Positions 1 to 8,117 are shown, counted from the stretch's first letter. The stretch: DNA of 19,086 nt from JABWBD01 sp040768665 (GCA_040768665.1 JAXGMN010000107.1:1-19086), one strand, 5' to 3'. Program-made: numbers and translations. Notes: generated by a model from the letters alone, not told the origin.

Positions 1-46
1 ATCTCCACAACAGTCTAGCGACGCCGGCGCCCGGAATCAACGATTC

Positions 47-496
47 TCACGAGACGTCCAGCTCAATATCGCTGATCGTCAGGTCAATATCGTTCGAACC
101 GTTGTCAAGCAGACGGCTCCAGTCCACGTCGCCGGGCGACGAAGCACCTTCGCGCTCCAACTCCCGCTGGCACTTGATGCAAAGGGTGGCATAAGGAAGG
201 GCGTTAAGCCTCGCCGTCGGAATGTTGGTTCCACACCCCTCGCAAATACCGTATTCCCCCTGGCGCATCCGCTCAAGGGCAACTTCGATACGCGCCAGTT
301 CGCGGCTCTCCACCTCGGCAAGTTGGGAACTGATCTCGTCCTGCACGGAATCGAGTGCAGCGTCGATCAGGTCGCCGGAACTTTGGGCGCGCAGCTCCTT
401 CAACAGACTCAGGTCACCGGCCAGGGCCTTCCGCAGCGCATCCCGCCGCTTGATCAGCACCTGGTGCATGTTCATCATTGCGTCTTTTCGGCTCAT
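47..496 (-). CDS. DksA/TraR-family zinc-finger protein
   Basis: A 149-residue protein with an N-terminal helical region (about residues 8-80) followed by a four-cysteine zinc finger, C85-x2-C88 ... C106-x2-C109, with the GICEGCG and LCIKC boxes typical of the DksA/TraR family. Proteins of this family bind in the secondary channel of RNA polymerase and tune initiation, often with ppGpp; that role is inferred here. The acidic DxxDA-type tip of E. coli DksA is only loosely matched (GDLIDAALDS at 41-50), so it may be a DksA-like regulator rather than DksA itself. The tail after the finger (about 40 residues) is rich in Asp, Ser and Ile. The start is supported by an AGGTGAG ribosome-binding site a few bases upstream of the ATG. 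It is transcribed away from the FHA gene and is not in an obvious operon within the window. Confidence 0.88.
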   Translation of the reverse strand: MSRKDAMMNMHQVLIKRRDALRKALAGDLSLLKELRAQSSGDLIDAALDSVQDEISSQLAEVESRELARIEVALERMRQGEYGICEGCGTNIPTARLNALPYATLCIKCQRELEREGASSPGDVDWSRLLDNGSNDIDLTISDIELDVS

Positions 497-962
497 GGGG
501 TCTCACCTCGGAGTCCGATCTTGGCTTCGCAAAAGGATTTCCGCCCTTAGACCAGCCCGTCTCGAACCGCCTTCTTCTCTGCCTAATTCCTTCGATGGGT
601 TTCCCAGGCGGCCGCCAATCGACGATCAGTTTTGGCAGCAACCTAACTATAGTACGAACATGGATAGACGGGGGAGAAAATCCAAAAAAATCTTCACCTA
701 CCCCCCTCCTTTTGGAACAAGCTCCGCAACCAACGTTACGCCACCGCGTCCGAAGGTGCGATCCAGCCGAATCCTGCACCCAACACCCGCGACCCCCGCT
801 GCGAAACGAGACACTTCCGTGCCTGCACACCGCCTGGGCCGCCACCCGAGGACCACAACCATGGCTCCGCAGATCGCTTTCGGATAATCGACAAAACCGG
901 CACAGATATACAGCCGTTTTTTTGATCTTACCCGCGACTCTCAGGTCGACGTCTGGACCTCG

Positions 963-991
963 TTGACCTTTTGGATACAGCAAAGTAGATG
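963..991 (+). promoter_or_regulatory. Possible sigma-70 promoter for the FHA gene
   Basis: TTGACC at 963-968 matches five of six bases of the -35 consensus. A 17-base spacer follows, then TAGATG at 986-991, a weak -10 box (three of six). It lies about 80 bases before the FHA start codon and in the right orientation. The weak -10 makes this tentative. Confidence 0.3.
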
Positions 992-1016
992 CCTAAGTAG
1001 CAAAAACTCCCAGGCA

Positions 1017-1044
1017 GTACTCTGGCAATCTGCCCGGAGAGTAC
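1017..1044 (+). promoter_or_regulatory. Hairpin in the 5' leader of the FHA gene
   Basis: GTACTCTGGCA at 1017-1027 pairs with TGCC at 1031-1034 and AGAGTAC at 1038-1044, giving eleven base pairs, a three-base loop (ATC) and a three-base bulge (CGG). It ends about 15 bases before the GAGGA ribosome-binding site of the gene starting at 1069, so if transcribed it would sit in the leader. Whether it acts in regulation is unknown. Confidence 0.35.
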
Positions 1045-1068
1045 GGTACCCCCAAGGTTGAGGATCCA

Positions 1069-2031
1069 ATGGTCACTTCCGTAGCCACTCTATTAGATAC
1101 CGCTGCCAGTGATTTGGTGCTGCGAATTTGTGGAAGTTCTCGCGACGGGCAAGTGGTACGAATCCGGGCCGGAAAATGCACCGTGGGCTCCGCGCCAAAC
1201 TGCACACTACGCCTCCGCGCAAGGGGGGTTCACCCCCTCCATTGTCTTCTGGTTCGCGGTGCTCGTCGGACCGTTGTTCGCCGCTGGGCTCCTGATACGT
1301 TTCTGAATGGCCAAACGTTCAACGATTCCGAACTACTTCCTGGCGACCGGCTGACAATTGGCCGACTACAGCTCGAGGTGTTGTCACCTGCCGATTCTCA
1401 TGCCCCCATAAGGACGGGCGACGACGGCGGGCGTCGTCAGATTGACTCCCAACTCCCGGAACTGCTCGGGACCGCCGAGGCCCTCCGCGATGGCCTCGCC
1501 AAGGCAAAACGGCAGTGGCGACAGCGGTGCCGGAGATTGATCCAGGAGCTGAAAACAACCCGCCGCCAGTTTGACGATCTGCTCGAGCAACGCAACGTGC
1601 ACGCAGAGGCTCAACGTCGAGAGCTGGAAGGCGGGCTCGAGCGGCGCCGGCAGGAATTGGACGCCGCCCAACGAGCCCTCGAGAAAAACCGCAGAGACTG
1701 GGACCGAAGCCGGGCGGAGACGGAACGGCAGCTTGCCCACCGGCGTGCCGAACTCGACGCCTTGGAAGCCGACCGCCAGCGGTGGCTCGAGGAACAATCG
1801 GCTGCCGAGAAGGCTCTTCAGGCCGAACGAAATGAGCTTGACGCCCAGCGGCAAGAGCTCGCTTCCCAGCGAGCCTTCTTCGAAGCCGAACAGCTCCGGC
1901 TCGGTGAGGCCCGCCGTCAGGCCGAGGAACTCGCCGAGCAGGCGGTTGCCCCGACCAACAGAACGAATCTGCCGCACCACCAACGGGCGACGACGTGCGA
2001 TTCGAAGAGGTCCGCAGCGGAGCGCCGCTGA
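1069..2031 (+). CDS. FHA-domain coiled-coil protein, N-terminal part (frameshifted)
   Basis: Residues about 17-106 form a forkhead-associated domain, a phosphothreonine-binding fold: GSAPNCTLRL (40-49), the HPLHC segment, NGQ (80-82) and LLPGDRLTIG (89-98) follow the family pattern, although the usual first GR and the SxxH signature are altered, so phosphopeptide binding is uncertain. Residues about 125-294 are a long, charged coiled coil rich in Glu, Arg, Gln and Ala. From about residue 294 the character changes abruptly to low-complexity residues and the frame ends. The frame that continues the expected acidic linker overlaps at 1995-2726, and one missing C in the C-run at 1949-1952 would join the two. 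The likely intact product is about 552 residues: cytoplasmic FHA, coiled coil, linker and two membrane helices. GAGGA at 1060-1064 supports the start. Confidence 0.8.
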   Translation: MVTSVATLLDTAASDLVLRICGSSRDGQVVRIRAGKCTVGSAPNCTLRLRARGVHPLHCLLVRGARRTVVRRWAPDTFLNGQTFNDSELLPGDRLTIGRLQLEVLSPADSHAPIRTGDDGGRRQIDSQLPELLGTAEALRDGLAKAKRQWRQRCRRLIQELKTTRRQFDDLLEQRNVHAEAQRRELEGGLERRRQELDAAQRALEKNRRDWDRSRAETERQLAHRRAELDALEADRQRWLEEQSAAEKALQAERNELDAQRQELASQRAFFEAEQLRLGEARRQAEELAEQAVAPTNRTNLPHHQRATTCDSKRSAAERR

Positions 2032-2726
2032 GCAGCCTGGAGGTGTTTCGGCGACTGGGAACCATGCCGGATCTTGACGAAGGTGAACCCGCCCCGGTCG
2101 AACCTGCCCCAAGGAAGCCGACACCACCCCGCGGCGAATCGCTCGACGCGGAAGAAGACTCGGTCGATGCTTACATGGCGAGGCTTCTGGAACGGGCACG
2201 TGTTGGCAAGCCGGAGCAATCGCCGCCCGCCGAAACCGCCGAACCGGTCCGCCAGGCGATTCCTCTCTCTTCCCACCGCACAGAATATCAGGAACCGCTC
2301 AATCGCCACGGTTCCAGGGAACTCTCAGCTCCCAGAGCAACCGCGTGTGAGAAGCAGGTGAACCTCTCCGCGATGCGGGAGTTGGCGAATCTCTCCGCGC
2401 AGACCGCAATCCACAGTCACGCCAAGAACAGGCTTCAGCGCGCATCGCGCACCAAGCTTCTGGTCAGTGGGCTGGGGCTCTTGGTGGGCAGCGGGATGAT
2501 GTGGGCCTACTGGCACGACGGAGCCGGCGTAATCGCGTTGTACGTCGCCATGGCCTCGCTGCTGATTTCGCTGATCTGGGCCGTGCAATCCGCCGTTCTC
2601 ATGGCACACGGCCTGCGCGGCGCGGCCGACGATTTCCAACGGAAGGCCGAACCGGCCCCGGGGGCGTCCCCGAGCAGCGATTCGACGGTAGCCGCACTCT
2701 CCGAGACGGATGGCGAGTCGCCGTAG
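1995..2726 (+). CDS. C-terminal part of the FHA protein: linker and two TM helices
   Basis: This frame overlaps the end of the FHA/coiled-coil frame and is probably the rest of the same protein. A GTG at 1995 is the first available start, but there is no convincing ribosome-binding site and the frame is open further upstream, reading PDQQNESAAPPTGDD from about 1950, so it looks like an uninterrupted continuation. Visible parts: an acidic/proline linker, a helix with DSVDAYMARLLERAR (55-69), a second conserved-looking helix (LSAMRELANLSAQTA, 124-138), then two membrane segments at about 154-172 and 177-200, and a polar tail. Cytoplasmic FHA plus coiled coil tethered to the membrane suggests a scaffold or signalling role, which is inference. 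It converges with the sugar isomerase gene, 33 bases away. Confidence 0.65.
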   Translation: MRFEEVRSGAPLSSLEVFRRLGTMPDLDEGEPAPVEPAPRKPTPPRGESLDAEEDSVDAYMARLLERARVGKPEQSPPAETAEPVRQAIPLSSHRTEYQEPLNRHGSRELSAPRATACEKQVNLSAMRELANLSAQTAIHSHAKNRLQRASRTKLLVSGLGLLVGSGMMWAYWHDGAGVIALYVAMASLLISLIWAVQSAVLMAHGLRGAADDFQRKAEPAPGASPSSDSTVAALSETDGESP

Positions 2727-2759
2727 GTCGGCGGTGGATGCGTCGCTTCTCGAGCCGCG

Positions 2760-3773
2760 TCAAAATCCGCGAGCCGCCTTCACGTCGTCGAAATCGCGGA
2801 TATGGTAATCGATGCCGACGTAGTCCAGCACGCGGCACAGTGACCGCAGCGCCACGCCCATGCCGTCCGGCCCGCTGAATCCGCCGAACTGACCGCCTCC
2901 CTTGAGGTGTGGCTCCAGATCCAGGAATACGCCGGGAATCCCGCGACGCCGCAGCTTCCGTTCCATTTGGGGCAAGAAGCGGGCCAACTCGCGAAGCAGG
3001 GTTTCGTGAGCGCTGTCCCCCTTGTCGCACGGCACGAAATGGGCGAGCATGTCTTCATCGATGTGGCCGCCTCGGGTCACCGGCTTCGGATGGTGGTAAT
3101 CCTTGATGTGGACCCATCCGAGCCCCGGCTTCATCAGATTGAACTGCTCGAGCAATTCACCGGCGGTGTAGCCTTGAACGATGATGTTGGCGGCGTCGAA
3201 GATCAGCACCATCGCCGGATGATTCACCTGCCGATAAATCTCGGCCAACAGATAGCCGTTCTCCCCGACAAGGTTCGGTTCGACCTCGACCCCGTAGGTC
3301 AAGTCGGACCGGTGGCACAACTCCGCGATCTGCGCCAACTGCTCCACCGCCTGCGGCATATGCTCCTTCGGGTCCGTCCCTTTGGGATGATAGAAGGAGA
3401 AGCCGCGGATCAGTTTCGTTTCAAAGGCGTGGGCAAGTTCGCACGCTTTCTTGACTTCGCCATTCAGGTATTTTTTGAACGGGACGTAGGCGTTCTTCGT
3501 GCCATCTTCAACGTCGAGGAGCTTGACTTTACCGATCGGAGATCCGATAGAGGAGACGTTCAGGCCGTATTCGTCCTGCAGATGCCGTATCTTCTGGATC
3601 TCGGACCGGCTCAGCTTCATGGCGTTCTTGACGCCTTCGCCGATATCGATGAAACGGATGCTGTAGTATTGCAGCCCCAGGGCGGCAAACGCGGCGAACT
3701 GCTGGACCGCAGTCTTCTGGTTGGCAGCCTCGTCGGCAAATCCGGACAGAATCACTCGGGGGTTGTCGGCCAT
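2760..3773 (-). CDS. Sugar phosphate isomerase/epimerase family protein (TIM barrel)
   Basis: A 337-residue protein of the xylose-isomerase-like TIM-barrel superfamily (AP endonuclease family 2 fold). Likely metal ligands follow the expected order along the barrel: E163/E165 in GVEVEPN, D193 in IFDAAN, H222 in VHIKDYHH and E287 in LDLEPH. There is no signal peptide, so it should be cytoplasmic. Relatives isomerise or epimerise sugars, inositols or keto-sugars; the substrate cannot be told from sequence. No strong ribosome-binding site is visible before the ATG. The NIPSNAP gene lies upstream on the same strand, about 210 bases away, so co-transcription is possible but not shown. Confidence 0.82.
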   Translation of the reverse strand: MADNPRVILSGFADEAANQKTAVQQFAAFAALGLQYYSIRFIDIGEGVKNAMKLSRSEIQKIRHLQDEYGLNVSSIGSPIGKVKLLDVEDGTKNAYVPFKKYLNGEVKKACELAHAFETKLIRGFSFYHPKGTDPKEHMPQAVEQLAQIAELCHRSDLTYGVEVEPNLVGENGYLLAEIYRQVNHPAMVLIFDAANIIVQGYTAGELLEQFNLMKPGLGWVHIKDYHHPKPVTRGGHIDEDMLAHFVPCDKGDSAHETLLRELARFLPQMERKLRRRGIPGVFLDLEPHLKGGGQFGGFSGPDGMGVALRSLCRVLDYVGIDYHIRDFDDVKAARGF

Positions 3774-3981
3774 GATGGTATTCCATGGAAATCGAGGAAG
3801 GTGGACACCGGTTTAACAAAGGGAATCGTTATCCAGCCGGCCGGACCTCGAATCCCGTCCCCCGATCCTATCACCTCTCCCGGCAAAACTCCAGACGGGC
3901 CGCAGCTCGAGGAGCCGCACCTGGGCGAATACGCCGAGTGACTTGCCTCCTGTTTCAGCCAGACGAGCACACAGTCGACCT

Positions 3982-4413
3982 TCAGCGCATCGGCGAATAA
4001 TCCGTCGCTGTCAGGTTCTTGCTCTTGACCTCCTTGGCCAGCACGCCCTCCCGTTCCGATTCCGCCTTGGCCTTTTGCCACTCTGGATCCTCCCGGAACG
4101 CTTTCCACGCCTTCTTCTGTGCGTCGACGCTGGGGAAGCGGACCAAGTAAATCAGTGTGTCCTGCGACTCCTCTCCTTCCGTGGGCGTCCAGAAGCCGAC
4201 CACTTCGATTCCGTATTTCTTGAACAGTTTGCATGTGTGGTCGCGGAATCGCGCGTGCAGGGCGTCCAGTTTTCCCGGGTTGGCAACGTACGTCCGCAGC
4301 TCATAGACTTGACCAACCGACTCTTTGTCCTCGGCGACAGCCGTGTCGGACATGGCAAGATACGTGCTCAGAAGAGCGGTGATGAGCAGTGCAACCGAGT
4401 ATAACCCTCTCAT
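3982..4413 (-). CDS. Secreted NIPSNAP-family protein
   Basis: A 143-residue protein with an N-terminal signal peptide (about 1-28, with a likely cut after AVA) and one NIPSNAP domain, a ferredoxin-like dimeric alpha/beta barrel fold. The characteristic opening VYELRTYVANPGKLDAL is at 36-52, followed by FKKYGIEVVGFW (64-75), TLIYLVRF (86-93) and the AWKAFREDPEW helix (102-112). The biochemical role of bacterial NIPSNAP proteins is unknown; secreted single-domain versions are frequent in planctomycetes. A GAGGGA ribosome-binding site lies about seven bases before the ATG. It sits downstream of the sigma factor gene on the same strand, with about 160 bases between. Confidence 0.87.
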   Translation of the reverse strand: MRGLYSVALLITALLSTYLAMSDTAVAEDKESVGQVYELRTYVANPGKLDALHARFRDHTCKLFKKYGIEVVGFWTPTEGEESQDTLIYLVRFPSVDAQKKAWKAFREDPEWQKAKAESEREGVLAKEVKSKNLTATDYSPMR

Positions 4414-4572
4414 GGCAGAGTCCCTCTAGCGAAAAAACTTGGGATCCGGTTTACAGACATCGACCGCTCAGCATAACGGCCGGCACGGTGCCGGGAAACA
4501 GGCGAACCGCCGGAATGCCGCGGGAAGAGGGGGCACGACCGATTCTGCCGGTGGCCGCTCTGACGAAGCCGC

Positions 4573-5247
4573 CTACCCATGATCGTGGTCCGAGACGACG
4601 CGCGTCGCTTCATCCCCGAACACCCGCGTCAGCCGTTCTCGCAGCATCAGTCGCGCGCGGAGCAGCCGGACCTTCACGTTGCTCGGTGTGATCCCCAGCG
4701 CCTCGGCCGTCTCATTCGTCGACAGTCCTTCCATGTCGCGAAGCACAAACACGACGCGATACTTTTCGTCGAGTTCGCCGAGCGCCTCGTTCAGGATCGC
4801 CTGCGTCTCCCGGCGGGCCGCGATATCCTCGGGCGTTTCCTGCCACTGAGCAATATACTCCGGGTGCGGCAAATCCCCGTAGCTCTCATTGGACCGGTCC
4901 TCGCGAAGGGGAACCGTTGCTCGTACCTTGTTGCGGCGAAGCAGCGCCAGCGCGTGGTTCGTGGCGATCCGCGTCAGCCAGGTGTGAAACGTCGACTCCT
5001 CCCGGAAATCTTCGATATGCTCCACCACGCTCAGGAACGTCTGCTGAACGACCTCCTCCGCGTCGTGGCGACGCCCGACGATGCGAAATGCCAGCGCGAA
5101 TATCCGCCGCTCATAGCGCGAAACCAGCCCTTCGAAAGCTTCGAAGTCGCCCGCCCGCGCCCGCCGAACCAGATCACGATCTTCGTCCGCGATACTGCTC
5201 ATTAACCGATTGGCTGTACCCGTTCCTGCACCGTCGAAAAGTTCCAT
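4573..5247 (-). CDS. ECF-type RNA polymerase sigma factor (sigma-70 family)
   Basis: A 224-residue extracytoplasmic-function sigma factor. Region 2 spans about 37-105, with DAEEVVQQTFL (62-72) and STFHTWLTRIATNHAL (85-100), the core- and -10-binding part. A linker of about 45 residues follows, then region 4 at about 150-205, whose helix-turn-helix (LSTNETAEALGITPSNVKVR, 175-194) would read the -35 box. The start at 5247 has a GGGGGAG ribosome-binding site; a GTG at 5346 would extend the frame by 33 unlikely residues and an internal ATG at 5202 lacks a site. No anti-sigma factor (zf-HC2 type) is adjacent on either side, unlike many ECF loci. Target genes are unknown. The divergent neighbour is the M14 peptidase gene. 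Confidence 0.9.
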   Translation of the reverse strand: MELFDGAGTGTANRLMSSIADEDRDLVRRARAGDFEAFEGLVSRYERRIFALAFRIVGRRHDAEEVVQQTFLSVVEHIEDFREESTFHTWLTRIATNHALALLRRNKVRATVPLREDRSNESYGDLPHPEYIAQWQETPEDIAARRETQAILNEALGELDEKYRVVFVLRDMEGLSTNETAEALGITPSNVKVRLLRARLMLRERLTRVFGDEATRVVSDHDHG

Positions 5248-5485
5248 TGTACCGCTCCCCCCGCCCGCGCGAAGCCGATCTTCCCGTGGGGTAAGATTTC
5301 CTACATGGACCGAGAACCTGTCCCTTGCTCCACCGCTCCTTACCACCTGGCACGCATGTAGGGGGGGGAAAGTGTGAAAGGCGTCAACTTCGGCAGCCCG
5401 CGATCCGCTTGACTCCCCCCGCTTCGCCGACTAGTCTCGGATTTCATCTACGCCGCCCGAGAATCCTCGTCTCAAGGAGAGGCCT
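5248..5485. other. Divergent intergenic region, sigma factor / M14 peptidase
   Basis: About 240 bases hold the start signals of both flanking genes. A run of G at 5361-5368 and the AAGGAGAGG ribosome-binding site at 5474-5482 for the peptidase are the only clear elements. I cannot assign a promoter with confidence. Confidence 0.4.
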
Positions 5486-6718
5486 GTGTACACGATCTCG
5501 CGTTTCAGAGTGGCCGCACTCCTGGCTTGGTTTGCGTCGGCCTGCTGCCTTTCAGCCGCAGAACCCGTCCGTGTAAACGTCCACCCGGACCTCGCCTTCA
5601 TTAACACAAGTTTCGAGAACGCCTCGCCGCTCTGGTGGGAGGTCGACGACGTTGGCACCGTCCGAATTCACCTCGTCTACGATCAAGAGCGCTGCTCGCC
5701 CAACCGCGCCAACGGGCATTGGCACTTCCAACTCCAAGGCACTCCCGGCGCCGACCTGACCTTGGTCCTCGGCCCGTTCGAGAATGTCTGGAATGGCAAG
5801 CTCGGTTCGCCGGTCTCCGACGAGACGATCAGCTTCGTCTCGGCCGACGGCACACGATGGGCCCCGATTCGGGGCAAATTGCTGGAAGGCAACCTCCTTC
5901 AGCTCCAGGTGCACATGGAACAGGAGTCGCTCTATGTCGCGCGGCTGGAACCCTATCGCATATCCGATCTCGAGGCATTCAAGGCCGGGATCGCCGATCA
6001 CCCACGCGTCGAAATCGCGGAAATAGGACATACGGTGGAAAAAAGGCCGCTGGAGATCATCCGCGTCGGCGACCCGGCCGCGCCCCACCATGTGCTCTTG
6101 CGAGCTCGATCGCACCCTTGGGAGCCGGGCGGCAATTGGGTCGTGGAAGGGCTGGTTCGTCGTCTGCTTGCATCCGACGCAGACCGTCTGGTCCGACGCT
6201 ACTGCGTCTGGATCATGCCGATGGCGAACAAAGACGGCGTGGCGAGGGGTCGCACCCGTTTCAACCTTCTCGGCAAAGACCTGAATCGCGAGTGGGATCG
6301 CCCGGCCGATGCCCGGCTTGCTCCGGAGAGAGATGCTCTCGAACAATGGCTCAGCGGTGCAGTCGCCGCCGGCCGCAAGCCCGAACTGGCTATCGATTTC
6401 CACAATGACGCCGGCGGCAGGCTCCACATCAGCCGCCCGGAAGGCAACCTGGACACCTATCTCGCCCGAATGAAGCGTTTCGAAGAACTCCTCCGCCGCC
6501 ACACATGGTTCACCGAAGGGAGTACCGGAAGCAATTTCCGCAATCCGGGCACCTTCGGCGAAGGCCTCCTGGAACGCTTCGGAGTGACTGGCTGTGTGCA
6601 GGAACTCAACGCGAACTGGATCGCCGGGCTCAACGACTATCCCACAAGCGCGCATTGGAAACAGTTCGGCGCCGGGCTGGCCGAGGTGTTCTTCGACTAC
6701 TTTGAAGACGAGAAGTAG
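5486..6718 (+). CDS. Secreted M14-family zinc carboxypeptidase (CCP-like)
   Basis: A 410-residue metallopeptidase with a signal peptide (about 1-25, cut near SAA). Residues about 28-155 form a beta-rich N-terminal domain ending in LYVARLEPYRISDLEAF, as in cytosolic carboxypeptidase-like M14 proteins. The catalytic domain shows the zinc site H210-x2-E213 (HPWEPGG), a third ligand H306 (DFHNDAGG) and a probable general base E373 (CVQELNAN), plus the substrate-binding DLNREW box (265-270) after MANKDGVARG. All key residues are present, so it should be active, removing C-terminal amino acids from peptides or cell-wall material outside the cytoplasm; the substrate is unknown. Translation starts at GTG, supported by AAGGAGAGG seven bases upstream. 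It is followed by about 370 non-coding bases. Confidence 0.88.
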   Translation: MYTISRFRVAALLAWFASACCLSAAEPVRVNVHPDLAFINTSFENASPLWWEVDDVGTVRIHLVYDQERCSPNRANGHWHFQLQGTPGADLTLVLGPFENVWNGKLGSPVSDETISFVSADGTRWAPIRGKLLEGNLLQLQVHMEQESLYVARLEPYRISDLEAFKAGIADHPRVEIAEIGHTVEKRPLEIIRVGDPAAPHHVLLRARSHPWEPGGNWVVEGLVRRLLASDADRLVRRYCVWIMPMANKDGVARGRTRFNLLGKDLNREWDRPADARLAPERDALEQWLSGAVAAGRKPELAIDFHNDAGGRLHISRPEGNLDTYLARMKRFEELLRRHTWFTEGSTGSNFRNPGTFGEGLLERFGVTGCVQELNANWIAGLNDYPTSAHWKQFGAGLAEVFFDYFEDEK

Positions 6719-7088
6719 CCGCCGTGTATTCGGCCCGAACCACGCTGCAAGATTGGAAGCCGATGGATTGTGGACAAAACGGATGCTCTTCTACCTACAA
6801 CGATTGGGTGCGAATATACTCCTCCGAGGGGATCGACGGCGGCGGTTGCCTTGCCTACGTTATCAGTCCAGACCGCCTCGTCGGGAAACATCGCATTGAG
6901 CCGGACTGCAAATCGCCGATATAATCGTGGAGTGGAGATCTCAGGCCGATTGTCTAGCCCCCCGGTGTTCGCGTAGCTTCCACCCTTGTCTCGCCCAAAT
7001 CGCCGCGCGGTTCAGAGAGGTTCAGAGAACGGTCTCGGCCGGCCAGAGAAGCGTCAGTCCTATTCGAAGCACGCCGAAATCGCCATCC
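6719..7088. other. Intergenic region upstream of the Gfo/Idh/MocA gene
   Basis: About 370 bases without a supportable gene. Short frames of 64-66 codons exist on both strands but lack a ribosome-binding site and resemble no family I recognise. The composition is slightly less GC-rich than the flanking genes. The near-repeat GGTTCAGAGA(A/G)GGT at about 7010-7032 is a short direct duplication. The promoter of the next gene should be here, but I cannot place it. Confidence 0.4.
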
Positions 7089-8099
7089 ATGAAAATACGC
7101 GTCGGCCTTGTCGGCTTGGGAGAGTATTGGGAGCATCGGTATCGCCCGGCACTCCGCTCGTTGAGCGATCGTTTCGAGGTCCGCGCGATCTGCGAACCCG
7201 TCAGCCACCGTGCCCAAGTTGCTGCTGCCGAGTTTTCGGCTGCTACTGTCGACGGATTCCGAACGCTGGCACAGCGCGAAGACGTCGACGCGATCCTGCT
7301 ACTATCGAACCAGTGGTACGGCCATCTGCCGATCCTGGCGGCATGCAAGACCGGCAAGGCCGTGTATCTTGGTACCGGCCTGGACCTCGATACCGAAGGG
7401 GCCCTCCGACTCAAACAGCGAGTCGAAGACGCGGGGATCGCATTTGTGGCCGAGTTCGCCCGCCGTCAGGCTCCGGCAACTCTGCGGCTCAAGGAACTCA
7501 TCGCCACCCGACTCGGCCCGCCGCAATTGCTCTTCTGCCACCAACGCCTCCCCGCCGGGGGGCGTCAGAACCACGCCGGCCGCAATGGCTTCTATCGGTC
7601 CAGCACGCACGAACTTGTGGAACTGGTCGACTGGTGCCGATACGTGGTCGGCTTGCCGCCGGGGTGGGTCACTGGCATGATGCACCCGGCGGAGGGCCCG
7701 GCGACCGAGCAGGATTACCAGATGATGAGCCTGGGGTTTCCCGACCCGGATCGTGCCGGTCATTTCGCCGTCGCCCAGATCAGTTGTGGCCGGTACATTC
7801 CGGGTGAGTGGCGCGAAGCGATTACTTACCGCCCTCTCGCCTCCCTGCAGGTCTCTTGCCGGCACGGAATCGCCTTTGTCGATTTTCCCGCCACGCTGAT
7901 CTGGTTCGACGAGGCCGGGCGTCACCAGGAATCGCTCGAGAGTGAGCGGCCGGTCGGCGAGCGGTTGTTGACCCAGCTTCATCGAGCAGTCACCAGCCTT
8001 GTCCGCAAGACATCGGATCTCGACGAAACTTGCAGCGCGATCCGGATTGTCGAGCAAGCCCACCAAAGTCACTCCGAGGGCCGGCGCATCTACTTCTGA
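7089..8099 (+). CDS. Gfo/Idh/MocA-family oxidoreductase
   Basis: A 336-residue protein. The N-terminal Rossmann fold opens with KIRVGLVGLGEYWEHRYRPAL, a GxGxxx-type NAD(P) loop, and continues through the first 120 residues. The C-terminal alpha/beta domain carries STHELVELVDWCRYVVG (172-188), where H174 matches the usual active-site histidine. The family oxidises or epimerises sugars and related polyols with NAD(P). Oddly, the usual EKP motif with its catalytic lysine is replaced by VYLGTGLDLD (92-101), so the chemistry may differ or be lost. An upstream in-frame start at 6927 would add 54 residues that do not fit the family, so ATG 7089 is chosen although its ribosome-binding site is weak. 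There is no signal peptide. Confidence 0.83.
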   Translation: MKIRVGLVGLGEYWEHRYRPALRSLSDRFEVRAICEPVSHRAQVAAAEFSAATVDGFRTLAQREDVDAILLLSNQWYGHLPILAACKTGKAVYLGTGLDLDTEGALRLKQRVEDAGIAFVAEFARRQAPATLRLKELIATRLGPPQLLFCHQRLPAGGRQNHAGRNGFYRSSTHELVELVDWCRYVVGLPPGWVTGMMHPAEGPATEQDYQMMSLGFPDPDRAGHFAVAQISCGRYIPGEWREAITYRPLASLQVSCRHGIAFVDFPATLIWFDEAGRHQESLESERPVGERLLTQLHRAVTSLVRKTSDLDETCSAIRIVEQAHQSHSEGRRIYF

Positions 8100-8117
8100 A
8101 CAGGGCATGGTTCAGAA
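8094..8117 (+). terminator. Hairpin overlapping the oxidoreductase stop codon
   Basis: TTCTGAAC at 8094-8101 (containing the stop codon) pairs perfectly with GTTCAGAA at 8110-8117 around an eight-base loop. The right half belongs to the 30-base repeat at 8107-8136. There is no T-run, so it is at best a weak or Rho-assisted terminator between convergent genes. Confidence 0.3.

Larger units (their letters stand above)
497..1068. other. Intergenic region between divergent genes
   Basis: About 570 bases separate the DksA-like gene (-) from the FHA gene (+). The open frames across it have no ribosome-binding site, no recognisable domain and an uneven composition, and I do not consider them genes. 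The stretch must hold the promoters of both flanking genes. The only specific signals I can point to are a possible sigma-70 promoter at 963-991 and a hairpin at 1017-1044, both listed separately. The part around 640-720 is A-rich on the plus strand followed by a C/T-rich tract, without a repeat that I can define. Confidence 0.5.

Noticed and set aside
222..983. Long open frames on both strands across and beyond the DksA-like gene (for example 222-887 + and 414-983 -)
   Set aside because: They overlap a clear zinc-finger gene, have no ribosome-binding site and no domain, and show the low-complexity Arg/Pro/Ser composition of shadow frames in GC-rich DNA.
1940..1960. Programmed -1 ribosomal frameshifting at the FHA gene break
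   Set aside because: The C-run does not form a canonical X-XXY-YYZ slippery site and no strong downstream structure stands out; a one-base loss is simpler.
2907..3941. 344-codon open frame on the plus strand opposite the sugar isomerase
   Set aside because: It is antisense to a well-conserved TIM-barrel gene and its composition mirrors that gene; no family resemblance.
4410..4613. Possible small anti-sigma factor gene overlapping the end of the sigma factor gene
   Set aside because: The 67-residue product lacks the HxxxCxxC motif or a membrane helix and is Arg/Ser-rich like a shadow frame.
5552..6655. 367-codon minus-strand frame opposite the M14 peptidase
   Set aside because: Antisense shadow of a gene with a complete catalytic motif set.
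6724..6924. 66-codon open frame after the M14 peptidase
   Set aside because: No ribosome-binding site or homology recognised; length is within chance expectation for this composition.
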